Source: Sphingomonas jatrophae (GTDB lineage: Bacteria > Pseudomonadota > Alphaproteobacteria > Sphingomonadales > Sphingomonadaceae). From it: DNA of 64,000 nucleotides. The notes under the pieces were generated by a model. The model was not told where the DNA came from, searched no databases, and worked only from the letters and a program-made list of their open reading frames with translations. A program made the position numbers and the translations under genes. The DNA lies in NCBI RefSeq assembly GCF_900113315.1, contig NZ_FOZG01000003.1, positions 558,001 to 622,000 on the forward strand, written 5' to 3'. Of the stretch, positions 8,293-17,138 are shown in pieces. How positions within the stretch are numbered: the stretch's first letter is position 1; each line of letters begins with the position of its first letter.

Positions 8293-9660
8293 TTAGCGGC
8301 CGCCGGTGCGCTGCACGGCGCCCTTGTGCGCGCCGACGCCGCCGGGGCGGCGCGGCGGGAAGCGGCGCTTGGGCTGCTCGGAGGGGGCGCCGTGGCGATC
8401 GCCCGCGGGGTTGGCGCGGGGGCCGCGATCGCCCCGGCCGCCATTGCCGCGGCGATCACCGTGGCCGTGACCATGGCCTTCGCTGCGCGTCGACGCCGCT
8501 GCCTTGGGCAGCTTGGCAGCCTCCGCCAGGAAGTTCTCCGGCAGCGGCATGGGCGTCAGCTTGATCCGCGTCAGCCGCTCGATGTCGCGCAGGAACGGAC
8601 GCTCATCCTCCGCCACGAACGACAGCGCGACGCCCGCGGCGCCGGCACGCGCGGTGCGGCCGATGCGGTGGACATATTGCTCGGGCACATTCGGCAGCTC
8701 GAAGTTGAACACGTGGCTGACGCCGCCGACATCGATGCCGCGCGCGGCGATGTCCGTCGCCACGAGGATGCGGATGTCGCCCTTGCGGAAGGCGGCGAGC
8801 GCCTTTTCGCGCTGCGGCTGGCTCTTGTTGCCGTGGATCGCGGCGCAGCCGATGCCCGCCGCCTCGAGATTGCGCACCACCCGGTCCGCGCCGTGCTTGG
8901 TGCGGGTGAAGACGAGCGCGCGGTCGATCGGCTCGGACTTGATCTTGAGCGTGAGGAGCGCCTGCTTCTCCGACTGGTTCACGTGCGTGGCGAACTGGTC
9001 GACCCGCTCCGCCGTGGTCGCCGCGGGAGCGACCGAGACCTTGGCCGGGTTGGTCAGGAAGCGATCGCCAAGCTCGGCGATCGTCTTCGGCATGGTGGCC
9101 GAGAAGAACAGCGACTGGCGCTTCTTCGGCAGGAGCTGATCGATCCGCTTCAGCGCGTGGATGAAGCCGAGATCGAGCATCTGGTCGGCCTCGTCGAGGA
9201 CGAAGATCTCGACGTTGCGCAGCGTCAGCGCGCGCTGGTCGATCAGGTCGAGCAGGCGGCCGGGGGTCGCGACGAGGATGTCCACGCCGGGCCCGAGCGC
9301 GCGCATCTGCCGGCCGATCGGCACGCCGCCGAACACCGTCATCACCGACAGGCGGAGGAACTTGCCGTAGACGGTGAAGCTGTCGGCGATCTGGCTGGCC
9401 AGCTCGCGCGTCGGCGCCAGCACCAGCATGCGGCAGCCGCCCGGCGGCCGCGGCTTCGGATCGGCGGAGAGGCGGTGGAGCGAGGGGAGCGCGAAGGCGC
9501 CGGTCTTGCCGGTGCCGGTCTGCGCGATGCCGCACAGGTCGCGCCCGTCGAGAAGAGCGGGGATGGCCTGCGCCTGAATGGGCGTCGGCTTGTCATAGCC
9601 CTTCGCGGCGAGCGCGCGCTGGATCGGCTCGGCAAGCGCGAGGTCGGAGAAGCTGGTCAA
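8293..9660 (-). CDS. rhlE: DEAD-box RNA helicase, RhlE type
   Basis: A 455-aa ATP-dependent RNA helicase that remodels RNA structures in ribosome maturation or mRNA decay. Motifs in order: Q motif YDKPTPIQAQAIP, motif I AQTGTGKT, Ia PTRELASQI, Ib TPGRLLD, II VLDEADQML, III SAT, IV ALVFTRT, V ATDIAARGIDV, VI HRIGRTARAG. The C-terminal tail (about residues 385-455) is basic, Gly/Arg/His-rich and disordered, as in RhlE proteins. It is transcribed convergently with the DUF4269 gene. Confidence 0.94.
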   Translation of the reverse strand: MTSFSDLALAEPIQRALAAKGYDKPTPIQAQAIPALLDGRDLCGIAQTGTGKTGAFALPSLHRLSADPKPRPPGGCRMLVLAPTRELASQIADSFTVYGKFLRLSVMTVFGGVPIGRQMRALGPGVDILVATPGRLLDLIDQRALTLRNVEIFVLDEADQMLDLGFIHALKRIDQLLPKKRQSLFFSATMPKTIAELGDRFLTNPAKVSVAPAATTAERVDQFATHVNQSEKQALLTLKIKSEPIDRALVFTRTKHGADRVVRNLEAAGIGCAAIHGNKSQPQREKALAAFRKGDIRILVATDIAARGIDVGGVSHVFNFELPNVPEQYVHRIGRTARAGAAGVALSFVAEDERPFLRDIERLTRIKLTPMPLPENFLAEAAKLPKAAASTRSEGHGHGHGDRRGNGGRGDRGPRANPAGDRHGAPSEQPKRRFPPRRPGGVGAHKGAVQRTGGR

Positions 9661-9900
9661 ATATCACTCACATGGTCGGCTGCCGGCACGCGACGAAATG
9701 CGCGCCGGACGAGCGGGTTCGTCCGACGACCCGCGTGAAAGGGAAGCCTTGGGGCTGGCGCCGATCAGTCGGGGAAGCCGGCCCTGGCCAAAACGGTCAG
9801 GCGTTCACGCTGCTCCAGCCCGGACGGCCTCAGGCCGCTCGACGCCCGGCGCATATGGCGGCGCAACGTGGCGAAAGCAAGGCGGTGCGTGTGCGCGCGG
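9661..9900. other. Intergenic region upstream of rhlE
   Basis: About 240 bp between the rhlE start and a tiny leftward ORF. It must contain the rhlE promoter, and perhaps a 5' leader, but I see no convincing -35/-10 pair, structured RNA or conserved reading frame. Confidence 0.4.
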
Positions 9901-10002
9901 TCAAAGGGTCCGTAGCACCAGCATCGTGCCGGCGATCCCCACCGCCCACATCATCGCCGCGGTGCAACAAACCCAAACCACTGGATGCATCCGCCTGATC
10001 AT
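9901..10002 (-). CDS. 33-residue single-span membrane peptide
   Basis: A very short leftward frame starting MIRRMHPVVWVCC with a hydrophobic stretch of about 24 residues (VVWVCCTAAMMWAVGIAGTM) and a short tail ending LRTL. A strong ribosome binding site (AGGAAGAGG, 9-nt spacing) precedes the ATG at 10002, which is the main reason to believe it. The basic N-terminus and single span fit a small inner-membrane protein. No function is known; it could still be chance. Confidence 0.45.
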   Translation of the reverse strand: MIRRMHPVVWVCCTAAMMWAVGIAGTMLVLRTL

Positions 10003-10146
10003 GGTGCGCGCCCTCTTCCTTATGTCTTTGAGCGGACCATCGCGTGGATCATTCCGCTTGTCGAACGGTGTTTGCCGATCTCCGTGAGTGAGACAAACGA
10101 TGGGCGCGGCCTTGATCCCTCTTCCCGCTCGGGCCACATGCCAGCC

Positions 10147-10716
10147 ATGTTGATCGAGACCGAACCGACGCCGAACCCGGCCACGCTGAAGTTCCTTCCC
10201 GGACGCGCGGTGATGGACGCGGGCACGCGCGACTTCGCGACGCCGGAAGAGGCGGAAGCCTCGCCGCTCGCCTCCGCCTTGTTCAGCCTGGGTGATGTGG
10301 AAGGCGTGTTCTTCGGGTCGGATTTCGTGTCGGTCACTTCGGCACCCGGATCCGAGTGGCGGGATCTGAAGCCGCAGGTGCTCGACGTGCTGCTCGACCA
10401 TTTCGCCAGCGGCGCCCCCCTGTTCGCCGGTGGCGGCGCGGGTGCGATCCGGATCGATGACGATGCTTTCCCGGAGAACCCGGAGGATGCCGACATCGTC
10501 GACCAGATTAAGGACCTGATCGAGACGCGCGTGCGCCCGGCCGTCGCGCGCGACGGCGGCGACATCGTCTATCGCGGGTTCGACCGCGGCACCGTCTACC
10601 TCGCGATGCATGGCGCCTGCGCCGGCTGCCCGTCGTCCACCGCGACGCTGAAGCAGGGTATCGAGACGCTGCTGAAGCATTATGTGCCGGAAGTGACCGA
10701 GGTCCGCGCCGCCTGA
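10147..10716 (+). CDS. Fe-S cluster scaffold/carrier, NfuA/NifU family
   Basis: A 189-aa protein with an N-terminal Nfu_N domain (MLIETEPTPNPATLKFLPG) and a C-terminal NifU domain (IETRVRPAVARDGGDIVYRGF) containing the CAGC cluster-binding motif near residue 158. It delivers Fe-S clusters to apoproteins. The ATG at 10147 matches the usual family N-terminus. It leads a rightward block in the order nfuA-nitroreductase-tsaB-rimI, conserved in sphingomonads. Confidence 0.95.
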   Translation: MLIETEPTPNPATLKFLPGRAVMDAGTRDFATPEEAEASPLASALFSLGDVEGVFFGSDFVSVTSAPGSEWRDLKPQVLDVLLDHFASGAPLFAGGGAGAIRIDDDAFPENPEDADIVDQIKDLIETRVRPAVARDGGDIVYRGFDRGTVYLAMHGACAGCPSSTATLKQGIETLLKHYVPEVTEVRAA

Positions 10717-10746
10717 TCAGGCGCCATCTGGGGGGAAGTGAGAGCC

Positions 10747-11337
10747 ATGCCTGACACGCTGAGCGACGACGCGCTCGACCGCCTGTTCCGCACCGCGCGT
10801 TCCTACAACGCCTATCTCGACGAGCCGGTATCGGACGCGCAGCTGCGCGCCATCTGGAACCTGATGAAGTGGGGCCCGACCTCGGCCAACCAGCTGCCCG
10901 CACGCTTCGTCTGGGTGCGCAGCGACGAGGCCAAGGCGCGGCTGGCCGACTGCGTGTCGGAGAACAACAAGGCGAAGATCCTGTCCGCACCGGTCACCGC
11001 GATCATCGGCATGGATCTCGACTTTCCCGAGCATCTGCCGCGGCTCTTCCCGCACACCGATGCGCGCAGCTGGTTTGCGGGCAACGAGCCGCTGATCCAC
11101 GCCTCCGCCTTCCGCAACTCGACGCTGCAGGGCGCCTATCTGATCCTCGCCGCGCGGGCGGTGGGGCTGGATTCGGGCGCCATGTCCGGCTTCGACAATG
11201 ATGCGGTGGATGCCGCCTTCTTCCCGGACACGCGCATCCGCTCCAACTTCATCGTCACGTTGGGGCGCGGCGACCCGGCCTCGATCTTCGACCGGCTGCC
11301 GCGGCCGGACTTCGAGGATTACAACAAGATCGTCTGA
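10747..11337 (+). CDS. Nitroreductase-family, malonic semialdehyde reductase RutE-like
   Basis: A 196-aa FMN-dependent oxidoreductase of the HadB/RutE type. Conserved features: [34 protein letters not shown] (FMN phosphate contact region), the C-terminal LGRGD segment and [16 protein letters not shown]. RutE reduces malonic semialdehyde in pyrimidine degradation, but no rut genes are nearby, so the substrate here is open. It ends directly before the GTG of tsaB (no gap), implying cotranslation. Confidence 0.88.
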   Translation: MPDTLSDDALDRLFRTARSYNAYLDEPVSDAQLRAIWNLMKWGPTSANQLPARFVWVRSDEAKARLADCVSENNKAKILSAPVTAIIGMDLDFPEHLPRLFPHTDARSWFAGNEPLIHASAFRNSTLQGAYLILAARAVGLDSGAMSGFDNDAVDAAFFPDTRIRSNFIVTLGRGDPASIFDRLPRPDFEDYNKIV

Positions 11338-11937
11338 GTGGCGCTGACCCTCGCCATCGAGACCGCGACCGCCGCCTGCTCGGCGGCGCTGATCGACGGC
11401 GCCACTATAGTGGCCGAGCGGCATGAGCTGGTCGGCCGCGGCCATGCCGAGCGGCTGGTGCCGATGATCGCCGAGCTGCTGGATGGGCGCCGCCCCGATG
11501 CCATCCTGGTGGATGCCGGCCCGGGCAGCTTCACCGGCGTCCGCGTCGGCCTCGCTGCGGCGCGGGGGCTGGCGCTGGCGTGGGGGGCGGAGCTGCACGG
11601 CTTCTCCTCGCTCGCGCTGCTCGCAGCACAGTCGGCGCAGGAGGGCGTCGTGGTGGCAGCGCTGCCGGGCGGGCATGGCGAGTTGTTCGTCCAGCGCTTC
11701 GCCGCCGCGCCGCTACGCCCGTTGAGCGAGCTCCTGTCGCTGCCGCCGGACGCGGCTCTGGCCTTTATCGGGAGCGATCCGATCGTAGGGGCGGGCGCCG
11801 CCCTGCTCGGCCGCGACACGGCCGCGCCAGCGAACCCGCCGCGCGCAGCGAACGTCGTGCTGCTGCCCGCTGCCCTGGCGTCGCTTGCCCCCTCGCCTCT
11901 TTACGGGCGCGCGCCCGATGCCAAGATGCCGGCATGA
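11338..11937 (+). CDS. tsaB: tRNA t6A threonylcarbamoyladenosine biosynthesis protein TsaB
   Basis: TsaB (199 aa) is the scaffold partner of TsaD and TsaE in making t6A37 on ANN-decoding tRNAs. The N-terminus ALTLAIETATAACSAALIDG and DAILVDAGPGSFTGVRVGLAAARGLA are diagnostic. GTG start at 11338, immediately after the preceding stop. The stop overlaps the rimI ATG by 4 bp (ATGA). Confidence 0.95.
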   Translation: MALTLAIETATAACSAALIDGATIVAERHELVGRGHAERLVPMIAELLDGRRPDAILVDAGPGSFTGVRVGLAAARGLALAWGAELHGFSSLALLAAQSAQEGVVVAALPGGHGELFVQRFAAAPLRPLSELLSLPPDAALAFIGSDPIVGAGAALLGRDTAAPANPPRAANVVLLPAALASLAPSPLYGRAPDAKMPA

Positions 11938-12428
11938 CCGCACCCGCCGCCGAGCTGATCCTGCGCCCCGGTGATGGCCGCGACTTGGACGAGGTGATGG
12001 CGGTGATGGACAATGCGTTCGATCCCGCCTTCGGTGAGGCATGGACGCGCGCGCAGGCGCAGGGCGTGATCGGGCTGACCGGCGTGTGGCTCACCCTTGC
12101 GCGCCATGGCATTGCCCCCGCGGGCTTCGCGCTCAGCCGCGTCGTTGCGGACGAGGCGGAGCTGCTGTTGCTGGCAGTGCCCGGCAGCGCACGGCGGCGC
12201 GGCACCGGCGCGGCGCTACTGGCGAAGACGATGGAGGGAGCGCGTGCGCGCGGCGCGGCGACGCTGCACCTCGAAGTGCGCGAGAATAATCCCGCGCTGG
12301 AGCTGTATCGCCATGCCGGCTTCGTCCAGGTCGGTCGGCGCGCGCGCTACTATCGCGGGCAGGATGGCCGCAGTTACGACGCGCTGACGCTTTCGTTGAG
12401 CCTCCGACCCGAAGTTGCTTGCAAATAA
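11934..12428 (+). CDS. rimI: Ribosomal-protein-alanine N-acetyltransferase RimI-like (GNAT)
   Basis: A 164-aa GNAT acetyltransferase. Motif A RRRGTGAALLAKTM binds acetyl-CoA, and LHLEVRENNPALELYRHAGFVQVGRRARYY matches RimI, which acetylates the N-terminal Ala of ribosomal protein S18. The tsaB-rimI order is widespread and supports the call. The N-terminal acceptor part is more divergent, so another protein substrate is possible. Confidence 0.88.
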   Translation: MTAPAAELILRPGDGRDLDEVMAVMDNAFDPAFGEAWTRAQAQGVIGLTGVWLTLARHGIAPAGFALSRVVADEAELLLLAVPGSARRRGTGAALLAKTMEGARARGAATLHLEVRENNPALELYRHAGFVQVGRRARYYRGQDGRSYDALTLSLSLRPEVACK

Positions 12429-12554
12429 CGCATCTGCCCGACTAATCGCCTCGTCAGAGCAGAGCCGCCTAACGGCCAAGCATCTCAAGCATATAGAGAC
12501 GGCGAACAGCCGCTGAACGTAAATCCCCCGTTCATCAGAGTAGGTCGCACCACC

Positions 12555-12974
12555 ATGACTGACACCAGCGCCGCAGGCGAAACGCTCGTTTCGCTCACCG
12601 CGGATATCATTGCCGCGCACGTCTCGCACAACGATGTCGGCGCGGGCGACCTGCCCGGCCTGATCCGGAGCGTCCATGCCGCGCTCGCGGGCCTCGGCAG
12701 CGCAGCCGCGCCTGCCGCCCCGGCCGAAGCACCGACCCCGGCCGTGCCCGTGCGTCAGTCGATCAAGCCCGATTACATCGTCTGCCTGGAAGACGGTAAG
12801 AAGCTGAAGATGCTGAAGCGCTATCTGATGACGCGCTACCAGCTGACGCCGGAGCAGTATCGCACCAAGTGGGGCCTGCCCGCCGATTACCCGATGGTCG
12901 CGCCCAACTATGCCGACCAGCGCCGCGATCTGGCCAAGCAGATCGGCCTCGGCACCCGCGGTCGCGGCCGGTAA
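12555..12974 (+). CDS. MucR/Ros-family transcriptional regulator lacking zinc ligands
   Basis: A 139-aa regulator of the MucR/Ros family, nucleoid-type repressors of AT-rich promoters (exopolysaccharide, cell cycle and virulence genes in alphaproteobacteria). The DNA-binding half is KMLKRYLMTRYQLTPEQY, KWGLPADYPMVAPNYA and RRDLAKQIGLGTR. The zinc-finger ligands of classic Ros (C-x2-C and H-x-H type) are replaced: CLEDGKK instead of CLECGKK and Tyr at both His positions. Related family members without zinc are known. It lies in its own unit with about 125 bp upstream. Confidence 0.93.
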   Translation: MTDTSAAGETLVSLTADIIAAHVSHNDVGAGDLPGLIRSVHAALAGLGSAAAPAAPAEAPTPAVPVRQSIKPDYIVCLEDGKKLKMLKRYLMTRYQLTPEQYRTKWGLPADYPMVAPNYADQRRDLAKQIGLGTRGRGR

Positions 12975-12985
12975 CGACCGAACCG

Positions 12986-13020
12986 GCGTCGACCATCGCA
13001 AGCGTGGTGGTCGGCGCTTT
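12986..13020 (+). terminator. Hairpin after mucR
   Basis: Arms CGACCA (12990-12995) and TGGTCG (13008-13013) with flanking GCG/CGC pairs form a GC-rich hairpin followed by TTT. It sits 12 bp behind the mucR stop and 33 bp before the fur gene. The T tract is short. Confidence 0.45.
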
Positions 13021-13052
13021 CGCTCCGATGCAAATGGCAGTAGGCGGAGCGC

Positions 13053-13475
13053 ATGCAACGCAAGATCGATGTCGAGGCGCTCTGTCAGGAGAAGGGCCTC
13101 CGCGTGACCGATCAGCGCCGCGTTATCGCGCAGGTGCTGACCGAGGCGGAGGACCATCCCGACGTGGAGGCGCTGCACGCCCGCGCCTCCGCGATCGACC
13201 CCGGCATCTCCATCGCGACCGTTTATCGCACCGTCCGCCTGTTCGAGGAGGCGGGCATCCTTGAGCGGCACGATTTCGGCGACGGGCGCGCCCGGTACGA
13301 GGCTGCGGCGGAAGCGCATCACGATCACCTGATCGATGTGGAGACGGGCCGCGTGATCGAGTTCGTCGATGCCGAGCTGGAGGCGCTGCAGAAGCGTATC
13401 GCCGAGAAGCTGGGCTTCCGCCTCGTCGACCATCGCATGGAGCTTTACGGCGTCGCCGTCGACCGGCAGCGCTGA
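13053..13475 (+). CDS. fur: Ferric uptake regulator Fur family
   Basis: A 140-aa Fur-family metalloregulator. The winged-helix DNA-binding part contains LRVTDQRRVIAQVL and ISIATVYRTVRLFEEAGILERHDFGDGRARYE; the dimer/metal domain begins HHDHLIDVETGRVIEF. The C-terminal Cys pair of some Fur proteins is absent, as in many alphaproteobacterial homologues (Fur/Irr/Mur). It would respond to iron or manganese. The mucR-fur-plsC-miaB order is typical of sphingomonads. Confidence 0.93.
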   Translation: MQRKIDVEALCQEKGLRVTDQRRVIAQVLTEAEDHPDVEALHARASAIDPGISIATVYRTVRLFEEAGILERHDFGDGRARYEAAAEAHHDHLIDVETGRVIEFVDAELEALQKRIAEKLGFRLVDHRMELYGVAVDRQR

Positions 13476-13491
13476 GCCGCTGCGTAGGCGG

Positions 13492-14205
13492 TTGAGGATC
13501 GCGCGGCGGCTGGCCGCGCTCGTGGCGGTGCTGCTGCCGTGCCTGGTGGGACATGGGCTGACGCGGCTGCTCGGCCGCCGCTCCCTCTGGCCGAAGCGCT
13601 TCCTTGCCCTTGCCGGACGTGCCTGCGGCGCCCGCGTCACGTTGGTCGGCACGCCATTGCCGCGCGATGTGCTGTTTGCCGCCAACCATCTCTCGTGGCT
13701 CGACATCCTGCTGATCGGCGGTGCGACGGGCGCGTCCTTCGTCTCCAAGGCGGAGGTGGCGAACTGGCCGGTGCTGGGGACGCTTGCGCGGCTGGGCGGG
13801 ACGCTGTTCGTCAAGCGGGAGCGGCGGGGCGAGGCCGGGCGGCAGGCGGATGCGCTGGCAGCCGCCTTGCGCGCCGGCCGGCCGGTCGCGCTGTTCGCCG
13901 AGGGCCGCACGGGCAACGGCGTCGAGCTCATGCCGTTCAAGCCGACGCTGTTCGCTGCGGTTGCGGGGCAAGCCGGGCTCGCCGTGCAGCCGCTGCGCAT
14001 CGATTACGGCGCGGAAACGCGCGCCATGGCGTGGCCGGAGGATGAGCCCGCCGGCGCCAATGCGTTGCGCGTGCTCGGGATGAAGGGACGGCGGCAGGCG
14101 GTGCTGCACTTCCTCGATCCCATCCCGACCGACAAGGTGCCCGACCGCAAGGCGCTGGCCGCACAGGCGCATGCCGCAGTCGACGCTGCCGCGCCGAACG
14201 GATAA
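13492..14205 (+). CDS. plsC: 1-acyl-sn-glycerol-3-phosphate acyltransferase (PlsC)
   Basis: A 237-aa membrane-associated acyltransferase making phosphatidic acid. Motif I is NHLSWLDIL (NHx4D variant), motif II region VKRERRGEAGRQ, motif III FAEGRTGNG and motif IV region VQPLRIDY. A hydrophobic segment lies near residues 4-24. There is no ATG near the natural N-terminus; I chose TTG at 13492 preceded by AGG at short spacing. An upstream CTG (13480) would give MRRRLRIARRL, equally family-like. It begins about 16 bp after fur. Confidence 0.88.
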   Translation: MRIARRLAALVAVLLPCLVGHGLTRLLGRRSLWPKRFLALAGRACGARVTLVGTPLPRDVLFAANHLSWLDILLIGGATGASFVSKAEVANWPVLGTLARLGGTLFVKRERRGEAGRQADALAAALRAGRPVALFAEGRTGNGVELMPFKPTLFAAVAGQAGLAVQPLRIDYGAETRAMAWPEDEPAGANALRVLGMKGRRQAVLHFLDPIPTDKVPDRKALAAQAHAAVDAAAPNG

Positions 14206-14214
14206 GGCTGCGCC

Positions 14215-15531
14215 ATGACTGCCGCTCCCAAATCCTTTCACGTCAAGTCGTTCGGCTGCCAGATGAACGTCTATGACGGCGCGCGCATGGCCGAATTGCT
14301 GGAGGCCGAGGGCCTGACCGCAAGCGCCGAGGCGGGCGCTGCCGATCTCGTCGTGCTCAACACCTGCCACATCCGCGAGAAGGCCGCGGAGAAGGTCTAT
14401 TCGGACATTGGCCGGCTGCGGCGCGACGATGGCACGACGCCGATGATCGCGGTGGCGGGCTGCGTGGCGCAGGCCGAAGGTGCCGAGATCCCGAAGCGAG
14501 CGCCGTCGGTCGACATCGTCGTCGGCCCGCAGGCCTATCACCGGCTGCCGGCGCTGGTGGCAGAGGCGGCCCAAGGCCGCCGCGCGCTCGACACCGACAT
14601 GCCCGCTGCCAGCAAGTTCGACGTGCTGCCGAAGCGGCGCCGGCAGGGGCCGACCGCCTTCCTGACGGTGCAGGAAGGGTGCGACAAATTCTGCACCTAT
14701 TGCGTCGTGCCCTATACACGCGGCGCCGAGGTGAGCCGGCCCTTCACTGCGATCGTCGACGAGGCGCGTGCGCTGGTGGATGCAGGCGCGCGCGAGATCA
14801 CCCTGCTCGGCCAGAACGTCAACGGCTGGCGGGACGATGCGGGCCGCGGGCTGGAGACGGTGATCGAGGCGCTGGCGGCGCTGCCCGGCCTCGCGCGCAT
14901 CCGCTATACGACCAGCCACCCCAACGACATGACCGACGGGCTGATCGCGGCGCACCGCGACGTCGACAAGCTGATGCCCTTCCTCCATCTGCCGGTGCAG
15001 TCGGGCAGCGACCGCATCCTCAAGGCGATGAACCGCAGCCACGATGCCGCTTCCTATCTCCGCCTGCTGGAGCGGGTGCGTGCGGTACGGCCGGACATCG
15101 CGCTGTCGGGCGACTTCATCGTCGGCTTTCCCGGTGAGACGGAGGCGGACTTCGCCGCCACGCTGGCGATCGTTGCCGAGGTCGGCCACGCGCAGGCGTT
15201 CAGCTTCAAATACAGCCCGCGCCCCGGCACGCCCGCGGCGGGGCTGGCGGACGCGGTGCCGGCGGAGGTGATGGACGAGCGGTTGCAGCGATTGCAGGCG
15301 CTGCTCAACGCGCAGCAGCATGCGTTCAACCGCGCGACCGTCGGCCGCCACACCGAGGTGCTGATCGAGCGGCGCGGCAAGCTGCCTGGGCAGATGCTCG
15401 GCAAGTCGCCCTGGCTGCAATCGATTCACCTTGCGACCGATGCGCCGATCGGCGCGCTGGTGCCGGTGGAGATCGTCGCGGCCGGGCCGAACAGCGTCAG
15501 CGGGGTCGAGCGGGTGGCGGTGGCTGCCTGA
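14215..15531 (+). CDS. miaB: tRNA-2-methylthio-N6-isopentenyladenosine methylthiotransferase MiaB
   Basis: A 438-aa radical SAM enzyme that adds a methylthio group to i6A37 of tRNAs. The N-terminal UPF0004 domain has [15 protein letters not shown] and NTCHIREKA cysteines for the auxiliary cluster; the radical-SAM CxxxCxxC is [15 protein letters not shown]; the C-terminal TRAM domain lies after about residue 370. Nine bp separate it from plsC. Confidence 0.97.
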   Translation: MTAAPKSFHVKSFGCQMNVYDGARMAELLEAEGLTASAEAGAADLVVLNTCHIREKAAEKVYSDIGRLRRDDGTTPMIAVAGCVAQAEGAEIPKRAPSVDIVVGPQAYHRLPALVAEAAQGRRALDTDMPAASKFDVLPKRRRQGPTAFLTVQEGCDKFCTYCVVPYTRGAEVSRPFTAIVDEARALVDAGAREITLLGQNVNGWRDDAGRGLETVIEALAALPGLARIRYTTSHPNDMTDGLIAAHRDVDKLMPFLHLPVQSGSDRILKAMNRSHDAASYLRLLERVRAVRPDIALSGDFIVGFPGETEADFAATLAIVAEVGHAQAFSFKYSPRPGTPAAGLADAVPAEVMDERLQRLQALLNAQQHAFNRATVGRHTEVLIERRGKLPGQMLGKSPWLQSIHLATDAPIGALVPVEIVAAGPNSVSGVERVAVAA

Positions 15532-15634
15532 ACCACCTGCCGTGGTGCCGCTTGGCGCCTTTTCCTTTCTGCTGGCGTTCCTACCTTGCCGTCGTCAATC
15601 TGGCGTCGACTCGGCGACCCGCTGAAAGGACCGA

Positions 15635-16633
15635 ATGAGCCGCAAGCCCGTCCCCGCCCGCGCCGGCGAGCGCGCCCGCCTCGAAGTGCTGTTCGACAAG
15701 CCGCAGCTGCTCGGGCGGCTGTTCGGCGAGTTCGACCAGAATCTGATCGCGATCGAGCAGCGGCTCGGCGTCTACATCTCGGCGCGCGGCAATCGCGTGG
15801 TGATCGAGGGCGAGGCCGAATCCGCGGCGCGCGCACGAGACGTGCTGACCGGGCTCTACAATCGCATCGCGCAGGGGCAGGATCTCGATGTCGGCGCGGT
15901 GGAGGGCGTGATCGCCATGTCGGCCGAGCCGACGCTGGACGGCATCATCCGCGCCGACGTGTCCGATCCGCCGCCGGCGATGATCCGCACGCGCAAGAAG
16001 ACGATCGTGCCGCGATCGGGCACGCAGATCCGCTACATGGATGCGCTGGCGCGTTCGGACGTGATCTTCGCGCTCGGGCCTGCGGGCACGGGCAAGACCT
16101 ATCTGGCGGTGGCGCAGGCCGTGCAGCAGCTGATCGGCGGCTCCGTCCAGCGGCTGATCCTGTCGCGGCCTGCGGTGGAGGCGGGCGAGAAGCTCGGCTT
16201 CCTGCCCGGCGACATGAAGGAGAAGGTCGATCCCTATCTCCGCCCGCTCTACGACGCGCTGCACGACATGCTGCCTGCCGAGCAGGTGGAGCGCCGCATC
16301 TCCTCCGGTGAGATCGAGATCGCGCCGCTGGCCTTCATGCGCGGCCGCACGCTGGCGGATGCGTTCATCATCCTCGACGAGGCGCAGAACACCACGCCCG
16401 CGCAGATGAAGATGTTCCTCACCCGCTTCGGCATGAACAGCCGCATGGTGGTGTGCGGCGATCCGAAGCAGGTCGACCTGCCGGGCGGCGTCGGAGCGTC
16501 GGGCCTCGCCGATGCGGTCAGGCGGCTGGAGGGCGTGGACGGGATCGACGTCGTCCGCTTCGATGCGAGCGACGTGGTGCGCCATCCGATCGTCGGCCGG
16601 ATCGTCAAGGCCTATGAGGGCGAGGATGCTTGA
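15635..16633 (+). CDS. ybeZ: PhoH-family ATPase YbeZ
   Basis: A 332-aa PhoH-like NTPase of the YbeZ type, partner of YbeY in rRNA and RNA quality control. A short N-terminal KH-like region (about residues 20-80) precedes Walker A GPAGTGKT and Walker B with [19 protein letters not shown]. The stop overlaps the ybeY start by 8 bp, confirming the usual ybeZ-ybeY coupling. Confidence 0.95.
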   Translation: MSRKPVPARAGERARLEVLFDKPQLLGRLFGEFDQNLIAIEQRLGVYISARGNRVVIEGEAESAARARDVLTGLYNRIAQGQDLDVGAVEGVIAMSAEPTLDGIIRADVSDPPPAMIRTRKKTIVPRSGTQIRYMDALARSDVIFALGPAGTGKTYLAVAQAVQQLIGGSVQRLILSRPAVEAGEKLGFLPGDMKEKVDPYLRPLYDALHDMLPAEQVERRISSGEIEIAPLAFMRGRTLADAFIILDEAQNTTPAQMKMFLTRFGMNSRMVVCGDPKQVDLPGGVGASGLADAVRRLEGVDGIDVVRFDASDVVRHPIVGRIVKAYEGEDA

Positions 16634-17138
16634 GGTCGCCGCCTCGGTAGAGCCGGGCTGGTCCGAGGGCGTCGACTGGGAGGCGCTGGCGCAGCGCGCG
16701 GCCGAGGCGGCGCTGGCCCGCACGCCGCACGCGCAGCTGGCCACCTTGCCGACCGCGGTCGAGGTGTCGGTCCGCTTCGCGGACGATGCCGAGGTGCACG
16801 CGCTCAACCGCCAGTATCGCGGCAAGGACAAGCCGACCAACGTCCTGTCCTTTCCGATGGTGCAGCGTGACCTGCTCGATGCGGTGACCGAGAATAGCGA
16901 CGATGGCGAGGTGCTGCTCGGCGACATGATCCTGGCAGCCGGCGTCTGTGCGGCGGAGGCGGCGGAGAAGGGCGTGCCGGTCGAGACACATGCGACGCAC
17001 CTCGTCGTCCACGGCATGCTCCACCTGCTCGGCTACGATCATCTCGAAGACACCGAGGCGGACGACATGGAGGCGCTGGAGATTGCGGCACTGGCCGGTC
17101 TCGGCATCGACGATCCCTATCTGGTGAGGGAGGACTGA
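16626..17138 (+). CDS. ybeY: Endoribonuclease YbeY (rRNA maturation)
   Basis: A 170-aa zinc-dependent endoribonuclease for 16S rRNA 3' maturation and 70S quality control. The metal site is HGMLHLLGYDH, and NRQYRGKDKPTNVLSFP is the conserved family segment. The ATG at 16626 overlaps phoH by 8 bp. The stop overlaps the CTG proposed as the next start (CTGA). Confidence 0.95.
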   Translation: MLEVAASVEPGWSEGVDWEALAQRAAEAALARTPHAQLATLPTAVEVSVRFADDAEVHALNRQYRGKDKPTNVLSFPMVQRDLLDAVTENSDDGEVLLGDMILAAGVCAAEAAEKGVPVETHATHLVVHGMLHLLGYDHLEDTEADDMEALEIAALAGLGIDDPYLVRED

